Assembly: GCA_905216045.1 (NCBI GenBank)
Contig: CAJMSL010000068.1
Location: 1-9,678 of the forward strand
DNA length: 9,678 bases
Direction: 5' to 3'
From: an uncultured bacterium
Lineage (GTDB): Bacteria; Actinomycetota; Coriobacteriia; Coriobacteriales; Coriobacteriaceae
Positions 1-6,241 of this stretch are shown here, in pieces. The notes below the pieces were generated by a model. It saw only the letters and a program-made list of their open reading frames with translations. It searched no databases and was not told where the DNA came from. Position numbers and translations under genes: made by a program. Position 1 is the stretch's first letter. Every line of letters starts with the position of its first letter.

Positions 1-2414
1 GCCCGCGGTACGATCGGGCGGTTAACTTTGGCTAGCATATCAGAAGCACACGAATCGAGCGCCCAGCTCCGGAAAGCCGAAAACTCCATGCGCGAGCGCA
101 AGCCCTCCAAATAGCGAATTGACCTACTCAATTGCACGCGGCCGGGGTTTTCGGCCATCGCGATGCGACGGGTGTCGTCAAACCCCGAAACGCGACAAAA
201 ACCAAGCTCTTCGAAGATTCCCAGGCCGCTTTCCACCGAACGCTCGTCGACCGGCGTGCGAGCATCGATGGCAAGGCACATCTGTGCGATGTCGATATCG
301 CTCGCGCTAAAGGAATCGTCCCCGGTTTTGCCGCGGTTGGAGCGCCACATGGTCTGCAGCGCGCGATAGAGCGTGACGAGCTCGTCGCGCTCGGGCGCAT
401 AGCAGTCGAGTAGGCGCTCGGTAATGCGGGCGTCGCGCGACGAATAGAGCAGATGGATCACGGCGGGCTGGCCATCGCGACCGGCACGTCCGCTCATCTG
501 GTTAAACTCAATGCCGCCAAACGGCATGTGATAGAGCACGACATGGCGAATATCGGGAAGGTTGACGCCCTCGCCAAAGGCAGATGTCGAGACGATGCAG
601 CTGAGGCTTCCGTCTCGGAATGCTTCCTCCACGCGACGGCGATCGGAACGCGCAAGCCCCGCGTTATAGAACGCGATATGGGTTGCGCAATCGGGCACAC
701 GCTTGCGCAACGTCTTGGCGAGCGCCACGGACTGGTCGCGCGAATTGACGTAGATGACGGTCTTTTCCCCCGTCGCCACAATCGACACCAAACGGTTCTC
801 GCGACTTGCAAGATCACGGTCGTCCTCGAGCCGCAGGTTCTCGCGCACCGTCTCGTCGACCACCGTGCGAGTGATCGGCAGCATGCGGGCAAGCTCGGCC
901 ACGACCGGAGCCGTCGCGGTGGCCGTCGCAGCCATAACGACCGGGTCGCCCAGGGCTTTGAGGATATCGGGCATGTCGAGATAGGCGCTGCGGTCGCCGC
1001 CCTTGGCAAGGCCGGCGTGGTGCGCCTCGTCGATAACGACAAAGCCGATGCGGCCCGAACGTGCGAAGCGGTCACGGTGGATAGATAGGAACTCGGGCGT
1101 CGTGAGCACGATACCGGTGCGGCCCGAAGCTAGGCCGGCGAACACATCATCGCGTGCGGCCTCCACGGTCTCGCCGGTCAGCACGCCAACACCAATACCG
1201 AGCGCTGCCATCGTCGACGAGAGGTGATAGGCCTGGTCGGCAACGAGCGCACGCAGCGGATAGACAAAGATGCTCGAACGTCCGCGAAGCACCGCCTCAC
1301 GCGCGGCATGCACATGGAAGATGAGCGACTTGCCGCGCCCCGTTCCCATAACGGCCAGAACACTTTGGTGATCGGCCAGGGCATCGAGCGCCTCGACCTG
1401 CGCGCGATGTGGCTGGTTCGAGCCGATAAAGCTATGGATAAGCGAGCGCGTGAGCTCGGTATAGGAAAGCTGGGCGAGCGTCTCGCGCTTGCGCGACTCC
1501 AAGCGCAGGCCGGAATCCGCCGGCTGCACGCCACGACGAAGCTCGCATGCCGGATCGTCGACGCTGGGCAGCGTGGTATCGCGGACCAGAACATCCTTGA
1601 CCATGAGCTTGGGCTTCACACGACCCTGCCAATGCTCGGCAACGGCCTCGAACACCAAGTCGACAGCGCTATCGCAGTTGATGAGCTTATCGATTTGCGG
1701 CACGCGGAACATAATAGCCGGCACACTCGCGGCGCCATCGGTCGCCACAAAGCGCATGTGCTCGCCGGTCTTACCCACCACGGCGCGATCACACATCGTC
1801 ACGCCCTCGGCAGCCAGCAGCGGCACCTTATTACCCTGGCCAAACGGCTCAAGGCGGGAAATCTGCTCGATGGTCTCGATATTCAATTCGGAAAGGTCGA
1901 CCGTGGCGGCAACCTCGTCGGTGTCCTCAAAGTCCTCGGCGGGAAGCTCGGACAACACGACGGAAAGGCGACGGCGGAACTCATCGAGCTTGGATGCCTC
2001 GATGGTCACACCCACCGCACCGGCATGTCCGCCGCGACGAATCATCAGGTCGGAACAGCGTTCGATGGCGTCAAACAGGTTAACTTTGCCCACCGAGCGA
2101 CCAGAGCCGCGCGCGATACCGTCCTCGATCGAGAACAGCAGCGCCGGCACGTGGTAGCGGTTGGTCAGACGGCTCGCCACGATGCCCTTGACGCCCTCGT
2201 GCCAGCCTTCGCCGCTCACGACGATCGCGCGTCCGCCGTCATAGGTCTCCTCGACCTTTGCCATGGCATCGCGCGTGAGCTCCGCCTCGATCTCACGGCG
2301 CTGGCGGTTGATTTCCTCGAGCTCAGCCGCCAGTGTGCTTGCTTCGATGGGATCGCGGGCTAGCAGCAGGTCGAGCGCCAGCTTGGGATCAGCCATGCGA
2401 CCGGCAGCGTTTAA
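1..2414 (-). CDS. recJ: RecJ C-terminal part (DHHA1, OB) fused to RecQ-like DEAH helicase; partial
   Basis: This frame is open from 2414 to the left edge. In restored numbering it opens with LNAAGRMADPK (291-301). It continues with the DHHA1 motifs GEGWHEGVKGIVASRL (358-373) and RGGHAGA (417-423), then the OB-region motif LEPFGQGN (478-485). The helicase follows: Walker A GTGRGKS (647-653), DEAH (752-755), motif III ATAT (786-789), motif IV VIYVNSR (843-849), motif V TSAFGEGVNLPD (900-911) and motif VI QMSGRAGRDG (929-938). Motifs V and VI are of RecQ type. The cysteine cluster of the RecQ zinc/RQC domain is not seen after motif VI. Instead there is a wing-helix-like stretch (IFEELGF, then a basic segment to LSRSIRYLEG) resembling the end of Firmicute RecJ proteins; that likeness is from memory. 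The Walker A has Arg between the glycines, which is uncommon but tolerated. The true C-terminus lies beyond the window. Confidence 0.85.
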
Positions 2415-2416
2415 CG
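2409..2416 (-). other. recJ: Single-base frameshift in recJ
   Basis: The minus strand reads CCC CGT TAA AC here. RecJ proteins need Arg-Leu-Asn-Ala-Ala-Gly-Arg at this point, which CGT TTA AAC GCT GCC GGT CGC would encode. One T is missing from a run of three, which turns TTA into an in-frame TAA. The frame needed downstream corresponds to a -1 shift. The local bases (TCCCCGT) are not a canonical X-XXY-YYZ slippery heptamer, and I see no strong hairpin just downstream, so programmed frameshifting is the less likely reading. The restored sequence would contain the palindrome GTTTAAAC. Confidence 0.88.
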
Positions 2417-3283
2417 GGGAATGAGCGAGAATGACAGGCCATCCGCCGTAATGCTCGAAAGGTCCGCCTTGGCGAGCGCGGCAAGCGCGATATAGCCCGG
2501 GCGAGCGGTTACGCGCATCTGCTGGATGCCCTCGGCAACCAGCGCGCGATTCTCGGGCGTGAGCGGCATCATGTCGGACACGGTGCCCAGCGCCGCGACC
2601 TCGATTAGCGACCGCCAATACGACGGCTTGCCCAGACGTTCGCCCAGGACTTGCACCAACTTGAGTGCCACGCCGGCACCGGCAAGCTCACGCGAAGGAC
2701 CATCGTCATCGAGCTTAGGGTCGGTCAGGGGTACGCCCTGCGGCACCTGATCGGAGGGCTCGTGATGGTCCGTGACCACCAAATCGATCCCCAGGCTCTT
2801 CAGATAGGAAACCTCTTCCTTGGCGGCAATGCCGTTATCGACGGTCACGATCAGCTGGGGGCGAGCGAGCTCGTTAACGCGGTCGAGCGCCGCGCGCGAA
2901 AGACCGTAGCCCTCATCAAAGCGATGCGGAATAAACGGCGTGACATCGGCGCCAAACGTGCGCAGCGCCTCGGTCAACAGGCAGGTCGACGTAATACCGT
3001 CAACGTCAAAATCGCCAAAGACTGCAATGTGCTCGTGGTTGCGAATAGCACGCTCGACGCGGTCGGCAACGACCGACATGCCCGGGATAATGAGTGGGTC
3101 GGCCCAGTCGCGATCGAGCGAAGGCGTCAAAAACAATTGGCCCTCTTTGATTGAGCCAATGCCGTGCGCGACCATAATGCGCGCCACCAGCCCGGGAATG
3201 CCCAGACCAGCCGAAAGCTCCTTTTCGAGCTCGGGGTTTTGCTGAGCGACCGCCCAGCGATGCGTCGTCTTAAGCGATGACAT
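2411..3283 (-). CDS. recJ: RecJ N-terminal part: DHH exonuclease domain, ends at premature stop
   Basis: RecJ is the single-strand-specific 5'-3' DNA exonuclease of recombination and mismatch repair and uses Mn2+/Mg2+. The visible DHH-family motifs, numbered from the ATG at 3283, are GDFDVDG at 90-96 (motif I), VTVDNG at 146-151 (motif II), VTDHHE at 170-175 (the DHH motif) and LGTVSDMMPL at 232-241 (motif IV region). These supply the metal-binding aspartates and histidines. The frame ends at TAA (2413-2411), giving 290 residues that finish in SLIPR. In intact RecJ this sequence continues directly into LNAAGRM. I chose the ATG at 3283 because a GGGGGTGGG Shine-Dalgarno sits five bases upstream and the protein then begins with the usual short run into a Trp (W10). 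An upstream in-frame GTG at 3328 would add 15 residues but has no well-placed ribosome site. On its own this fragment lacks the DHHA1 and OB domains and is unlikely to be active. Confidence 0.9.
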   Translation of the reverse strand: MSSLKTTHRWAVAQQNPELEKELSAGLGIPGLVARIMVAHGIGSIKEGQLFLTPSLDRDWADPLIIPGMSVVADRVERAIRNHEHIAVFGDFDVDGITSTCLLTEALRTFGADVTPFIPHRFDEGYGLSRAALDRVNELARPQLIVTVDNGIAAKEEVSYLKSLGIDLVVTDHHEPSDQVPQGVPLTDPKLDDDGPSRELAGAGVALKLVQVLGERLGKPSYWRSLIEVAALGTVSDMMPLTPENRALVAEGIQQMRVTARPGYIALAALAKADLSSITADGLSFSLIPR

Positions 3284-3335
3284 AGGCACCCACCCCCGAT
3301 AGGGGCAGGTCGCCGCGATACCTCTCACGGTTCAT
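3270..3335 (-). CDS. Possible 21-residue leader peptide overlapping the recJ start
   Basis: An ATG at 3335 opens a 21-codon frame (MNRERYRGDLPLSGVGAYVIA) that ends with TAA at 3272-3270, inside the start of recJ. An AGAGGA purine run lies nine bases upstream. Translation of this frame would pass through the recJ ribosome site and stop 11-13 bases inside recJ, an arrangement that can couple or modulate initiation. There is no family to recognise, and a frame this short in GC-rich DNA can arise by chance, so this is only a candidate. Confidence 0.2.
   Translation of the reverse strand: MNRERYRGDLPLSGVGAYVIA
3289..3297 (-). promoter_or_regulatory. Ribosome binding site deciding the recJ start
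   Basis: GGGGGTGGG on the minus strand, five bases before the ATG at 3283. It favours that ATG over the upstream GTG at 3328, which has no well-spaced purine-rich site. Confidence 0.55.
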
Positions 3336-3355
3336 AGCGATGAGTCCTCTGTGTA

Positions 3356-3373
3356 TGCCCGCTTCGGCAGGCA
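3356..3373. repeat. Hairpin with UUCG loop in the recJ leader
   Basis: Plus-strand TGCCCGC, TTCG, GCAGGCA form a seven-pair stem with one C/A mismatch, closed by a C(UUCG)G tetraloop. On the recJ transcript (minus) the loop is CGAA. It lies between the candidate -10 box and the coding start, so it would be part of the recJ 5' leader. No T-run follows on either strand, so it does not look like a terminator. Confidence 0.4.
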
Positions 3374-3391
3374 GATCTGTTGAACGGATTT

Positions 3392-3397
3392 ATTATA
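3392..3397 (-). promoter_or_regulatory. Candidate -10 box for recJ
   Basis: The minus strand has a perfect TATAAT, about 109 bases before the recJ ATG and the only AT-rich hexamer of this quality in the intergenic region. The -35 side is poor: at the standard 17-base spacing the hexamer is CGATTT, and a TTGCGT lies only 13 bases away. The expected transcript start is near 3385, giving a leader of about 100 bases. Confidence 0.5.
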
Positions 3398-3420
3398 CCG
3401 TGCGGCGCGGACGCAAATCG

Positions 3421-3508
3421 CCGCAGCATGCCGCGGTTTCGGTAAACGATGCCGGTAATAGCCTCGAAATAATCGAGCGTTTCTGACGCACGGACACATG
3501 TGAGCGTC
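3421..3508. repeat. Cluster of short palindromes between recJ and the transporter gene
   Basis: There are three inverted repeats in about 90 bases. 3421-3436 is a 16-base palindrome (CCGCAGCATGCCGCGG) with one mismatched pair. 3463-3477 is CTCGA, AATAA, TCGAG. 3485-3508 has outer arms GACGC and GCGTC and contains the internal palindrome CACATGTG. They lie upstream of the transporter gene and could be operator sites for it. I found no convincing -10/-35 pair for the plus-strand gene here, so its promoter is not assigned. Confidence 0.3.
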
Positions 3509-3559
3509 TAGCATATCCAGTCAAAACGGATTCACGAGCAAAGGGAGTCACAAGAGCAT

Positions 3560-4558
3560 ATGAAGCAATGGGTTGGACTGGGCAAGTTTCTCGCGGGGCA
3601 CATGCAAATCATCGTTCCGATTTGTGTGGCGCTCGGCGTGCTCTTTCCTCAACAGATCGGCGTTCTCAAGCCCATCGTTCCCACCTTGTTTGCCTTTATG
3701 ACGTTCCAAGGTGCGCTCAGCAACACCTTTCACCAGGTAGCCGAGGTGTTCCACCGTCCGCTGCACCTGATTCTGGCGTTGTTGGTCTCGGCGGCGCTTA
3801 TTCCCATCGCGGCCTACGCCATGGGATCGTTGTTCTTTGGTTCCAACCCCAACCTTGTCTGCGGCATCGTGCTCGAATACAGTGTGCCCGTGGCAGTCAC
3901 CGCTTTTATGTGGATCAGCATGTTCGGCGGCAACGGCCCGCTCGCGCTCACCATCATCCTGACGTCCTCGGTCATCTCCCCTGTGACGATTCCGCTTACG
4001 CTCAAGCTCCTGCTGGGCGCCACCGTCTCGATCGACGTGCCGAGCATGATGCAGAACATGGCCTTTATGATCGCCATCCCCGCCGTGCTCGGCATCGTGA
4101 TCAACGAGCTCACGCGCGGATGGGGGCACGAAAAACTCTCCCCCGCGCTCTCGCCCGCCTGCAAGTTCATGATGATGGGCGTTATCGCCTCCAACTCCAC
4201 CGCCATGAGCGAGTACGTGCTGCACATGAACGCGGTGCGCTTGGAAGTCGCCCTCTTTATTTTGGTCTTCGCCATCAGCGGCTTTGTCGTCGGCATTCTG
4301 GTCGCCCGCGCGCTGCATCTGCCATATAGCGAAACGACCACCATGTGCTTTACCTGCGGCATGCGCAATATCTCTTCGGGCGCCGTCATCGCCACGCAAT
4401 ACTTTCCGGGCGAAGTTGTGTTTCCCGTCATGTGTGGAACGTTGTTTCAGCAGGTGCTCGCCTCGCTTATCGGACACTTCTTTGAGCGTCTGACCGGCGA
4501 GGAGCGCGCCGCCCAGCGCAAGCGGGTCGAGGCCGGCCGCGATGCAATGGCGCGCTAA
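3560..4558 (+). CDS. Bile acid:sodium symporter (BASS) family transporter
   Basis: This 332-residue, very hydrophobic protein has about nine or ten membrane helices and a short basic C-terminal tail (RAAQRKRVEAGRDAMAR), the size and shape of the BASS/SBF family. Family-like features are the paired broken-helix regions, LEYSVPVAVTAF near 105-116 and CGMRNISSGAVIA near 266-278. In crystallised BASS proteins the corresponding helix breaks build the sodium and substrate site. The protein would sit in the inner membrane and move an organic anion with sodium. Bacterial members carry bile acids, pantoate, pyruvate or other carboxylates, and the substrate cannot be told from sequence. An AAGGGAG ribosome site lies 12 bases before the ATG, rather far. 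The gene stands alone, divergent from recJ and convergent with the next gene, so context gives no substrate hint. AEC-type auxin efflux carriers share this fold and are a weaker alternative. Confidence 0.85.
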   Translation: MKQWVGLGKFLAGHMQIIVPICVALGVLFPQQIGVLKPIVPTLFAFMTFQGALSNTFHQVAEVFHRPLHLILALLVSAALIPIAAYAMGSLFFGSNPNLVCGIVLEYSVPVAVTAFMWISMFGGNGPLALTIILTSSVISPVTIPLTLKLLLGATVSIDVPSMMQNMAFMIAIPAVLGIVINELTRGWGHEKLSPALSPACKFMMMGVIASNSTAMSEYVLHMNAVRLEVALFILVFAISGFVVGILVARALHLPYSETTTMCFTCGMRNISSGAVIATQYFPGEVVFPVMCGTLFQQVLASLIGHFFERLTGEERAAQRKRVEAGRDAMAR

Positions 4559-4563
4559 ACCGT

Positions 4564-4601
4564 CCGCAGTGTGCGGGCGCTCACTTTACGATGTGAGCGC
4601 C
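4564..4601. terminator. Tandem hairpins at the convergent junction, possible bidirectional terminator
   Basis: The first hairpin is CCGCA, GTG, TGCGG (4564-4576). The second is GGCGCTCAC, an 8-base loop, GTGAGCGCC (4576-4601), nine perfect pairs. The second includes the stop codon of the minus-strand gene (4588-4586) within its loop and uses its last codons as one arm. Neither strand has a T-run afterwards, so this is not a standard intrinsic terminator. It may act as a block or as a 3' end stabiliser for both converging transcripts. Confidence 0.4.
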
Positions 4602-5386
4602 TCCAGATGTGCGCGGAATCGCTCCGCATCGACATCGAGCGTGGTCTCAGCATTGACCTGAGCCAGCCGATACCCGACAAAGTAGGGTGAAACCACCCAG
4701 CGCGGAAGCGCCTTGGCAATGGTCCGGCCGTCCATGTGGTAGAAGAACAAGTTGTACGACTCTGCGCGACCACCATGGTGCTCGTTCAGGATATAGCGCA
4801 GAGCTACCTGAATCGCATCGGCGAAGAGGTCCGTCTCGGCTTGGTCTCGCGCGCCATCGCTGGCGGCGATTCCCTGCGGGGCTGAAACATTGACCTCAAA
4901 GAACCCCATAATCGGTTCGGTTGAGATGTTGACCGCAACCCTTCCCCTCTGCCAAACATCGATGCCTTCAAAGTTGGCTGAGGTCAGCGCCGCATAGCCG
5001 TCCTCCTGTTCCAAGCCCACAATCTGCATGTGTGGATGGACGAGGCTGCCGCCCGAAAGCGGACCCTTGTTCTTGTACATGAGCACGCTTCGATACTGCT
5101 GCGAATCGATCATCTGCTGCCAGCAATCCAGAGCAAACCTCATCACATGGTGGAGTTCATCCGGCTTATAGGTCACCAGGTCGGCATCGTGATCGGCCGA
5201 CGCGATCAGCTCGGTTTGACGGGTGGCGCGCAGGGTCTTGAACTTATTCTCGAGCCAGATGCAGTCACCGTCGCGCTGGATGATGTTGGTGAGCCCCTCC
5301 GTGTTGCAAAAGGGACACGCGGTACCGGGGCGACGGTTGTCGTCGGGCTTGCCGCTCGCCTGCTGAACATCGAATACCAGCGCCAC
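4586..5386 (-). CDS. DUF4931 / galactose-1-phosphate uridylyltransferase-like HIT-superfamily protein
   Basis: This 266-residue protein belongs to the GalT branch of the histidine triad superfamily. It has an N-terminal CPFC zinc-type pair (C24, C27) and the active-site motif SGGSLVHPHMQIVG (111-124). By analogy with E. coli GalT (HPHGQ), H119 matches the nucleophilic histidine that carries the nucleotidyl group and H117 matches the zinc-binding histidine. It is shorter than true GalT (about 350 residues) and fits the family annotated as DUF4931, whose substrate I do not know. A nucleotidyl transferase or hydrolase acting on a sugar phosphate is inference. The GTG start at 5386 is set by GGAGG (5399-5395) eight bases upstream. 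The gene begins three bases after the cutC stop, so the pair should be one operon with coupled translation. No Leloir-pathway neighbours (galK, galE) are in the window. Confidence 0.82.
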   Translation of the reverse strand: MALVFDVQQASGKPDDNRRPGTACPFCNTEGLTNIIQRDGDCIWLENKFKTLRATRQTELIASADHDADLVTYKPDELHHVMRFALDCWQQMIDSQQYRSVLMYKNKGPLSGGSLVHPHMQIVGLEQEDGYAALTSANFEGIDVWQRGRVAVNISTEPIMGFFEVNVSAPQGIAASDGARDQAETDLFADAIQVALRYILNEHHGGRAESYNLFFYHMDGRTIAKALPRWVVSPYFVGYRLAQVNAETTLDVDAERFRAHLEALTS

Positions 5387-5389
5387 GGG

Positions 5390-6067
5390 TTATACCTCCA
5401 GCGGCACGATCTTGGTGCCATGGAGCTCGGAGACGTCTAGCGCCGCCGCGACCGCGTCGCGATTTGCCGTAGTGATGCCGCCGCCGGGAAGGATGGTCAA
5501 ACGATCACCCGCATACTCGATTAAACGAGCCAGGTGATCGAAATTATCCTCGATCGACGTACCGGCAGCGCCGCCATGCGTGAGGATGCGCGTAACGCCG
5601 CAGTCGGCAAGTGTATCAATCGCATCGAGCTGAGCCTCGGGCGAGAGCTGGTCAAATGCCATGTGGAAGGTGATGTCGATGGGCTCACGCTTACATTCCT
5701 CGGTCGCGCAGCCCGCAGCCATCACGAGGGCGCCAAGCGTAAGTTCGTCGAGCGCCCATCCGCCAGCGCAGGGCTTGCAGCAGCCAAAGACCAAGCCGTC
5801 AACGCCGGCGCTTACGGCAAGGCCCAGGTCCATCTCCATCATACGCAGCTCGTCCTGGTCGTAGTGAAAGTCGCCGCCACGCGGGCGAATCATGCACATC
5901 ACCCGTGCATCGTGCTCGTGGACATAGTTGGTCGTAGCGCTGATAACGCCGGCCGAAGGCGTGGTGCCACCAACGGCAAGGTTGTCGCACAGCTCGATAC
6001 GCCTTGCACCGGCATCGATAGCCGCCGGCACCCGCTCAAAGTTCTCGGCACAAAACTCGTACAGCAT
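5390..6067 (-). CDS. cutC: CutC family protein (TIM-barrel, copper homeostasis annotation)
   Basis: This 225-residue protein shows CutC hallmarks: RRIELCDNLAVGGTTPS (22-38), MIRPRGGDFHY (59-69), GLVFG (91-95), TFHMAFD (133-139), RILTHGG and a late GGGI. CutC proteins are cytoplasmic TIM barrels. Their link to copper rests on E. coli and human work and is disputed, so a metabolic role is possible. Two features are unusual. The family motif FHRAFD has Met instead of Arg at 136. The segment after VFG is longer than usual and Cys-rich (C96, C97, C100, C120, C125). I chose the ATG at 6067 because GGGGGT lies six bases upstream and the protein then starts with the normal LYEFCAENFE strand. The in-frame ATG at 6124 has no ribosome site. 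It is the first gene of a two-gene unit with the GalT-like gene. No clear promoter was found upstream. Confidence 0.9.
   Translation of the reverse strand: MLYEFCAENFERVPAAIDAGARRIELCDNLAVGGTTPSAGVISATTNYVHEHDARVMCMIRPRGGDFHYDQDELRMMEMDLGLAVSAGVDGLVFGCCKPCAGGWALDELTLGALVMAAGCATEECKREPIDITFHMAFDQLSPEAQLDAIDTLADCGVTRILTHGGAAGTSIEDNFDHLARLIEYAGDRLTILPGGGITTANRDAVAAALDVSELHGTKIVPLEV
5395..5399 (-). promoter_or_regulatory. Ribosome binding site inside the end of cutC
   Basis: GGAGG on the minus strand overlaps the last sense codons of cutC (CTG GAG GTA TAA), eight bases before the GTG at 5386. It supports a GTG start for the GalT-like protein and translational coupling to cutC. Confidence 0.7.
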
Positions 6068-6130
6068 AGATAGACCCCCAAAGACAGCAGATGTTTTCCG
6101 ACGGGCATTGTCACACATCCCCATGAAGTA

Positions 6131-6189
6131 GCGGTGGAATAGGGACTCATTTGGCCTCTGGAGCCCGTATTCAGTCCCTATTTCACCGC
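6131..6189. repeat. 59-bp inverted repeat with 17-base arms
   Basis: The left arm GCGGTGGAATAGGGACT (6131-6147) and right arm AGTCCCTATTTCACCGC (6173-6189) are complementary except at one position, which is a G-U pair in plus-strand RNA. The 25-base centre holds a weaker GGC...GCC inverted repeat. It lies between the liv terminator and cutC and contains no gene. It looks like a REP or MITE-type dispersed palindrome, but it could instead be a folded cutC leader. Confidence 0.75.
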
Positions 6190-6193
6190 AACT

Positions 6194-6231
6194 AAAAAGG
6201 GGCGCTGACTGAGATAGTCAGCGCCCCTTTT
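6194..6231 (-). terminator. Intrinsic terminator of the liv operon
   Basis: There is a 16-base perfect stem (AAAAGGGGCGCTGACT paired with AGTCAGCGCCCCTTTT) with a five-base loop, starting 10 bases after the livF stop. On the minus strand it ends in five T's, the classic intrinsic form. The A/T symmetry means it can also work on the plus strand. It separates liv transcription from cutC. Confidence 0.92.
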
Positions 6232-6241
6232 GTTAGGTGGG

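Larger units (their letters stand above)
1..3283 (-). pseudogene. recJ: recJ-helicase fusion gene, frameshifted and cut by the window edge
   Basis: The whole gene is read as one unit because RecJ homology continues without a gap across a reading-frame change at 2410-2414. With one base restored it encodes at least 1,094 residues in the window: RecJ DHH phosphoesterase domain (about 60-290), DHHA1 domain (about 340-430), OB-type region (about 460-540), SF2 helicase (about 625-945) and a C-terminal module that is still open at position 1. Ordinary RecJ is about 550-800 residues, so the extra length is the helicase. As written, translation stops after residue 290, inside the catalytic core, so the product should be inactive unless the missing base is a sequencing or assembly error or the ribosome slips. 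The rest of the gene has no further stops and all helicase motifs are intact, which argues for an error or a very recent mutation rather than old decay. It is single-copy style DNA with composition like its neighbours. Confidence 0.8.

Noticed and set aside
453..1088. Plus-strand open frame (211 codons) opposite the helicase domain
   Set aside because: The helicase motifs DEAH, IV, V and VI are on the minus strand here. The plus frame is a compositional shadow.
1224..2363. Long plus-strand open frame (379 codons) opposite recJ
   Set aside because: It lies exactly opposite the RecJ DHHA1/OB and helicase coding sequence, has no recognisable domain, and is His/Arg-rich as expected for the antisense of GC-rich genes.
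2409..2419. Programmed -1 frameshifting in recJ
   Set aside because: The bases before the shift are not a proper slippery heptamer, re-pairing of CGT after a -1 slip would be poor, and no strong downstream stem was seen. A missing base in a T-run is simpler.
3356..3373. UUCG hairpin as a transcription terminator
   Set aside because: There is no T-run on either side, and it lies within the probable recJ leader rather than after a gene.
3548..4477. Minus-strand open frame (309 codons) opposite the BASS transporter
   Set aside because: Its protein is almost entirely charged and His-rich with no hydrophobic core, the mirror of a membrane protein gene on the other strand.
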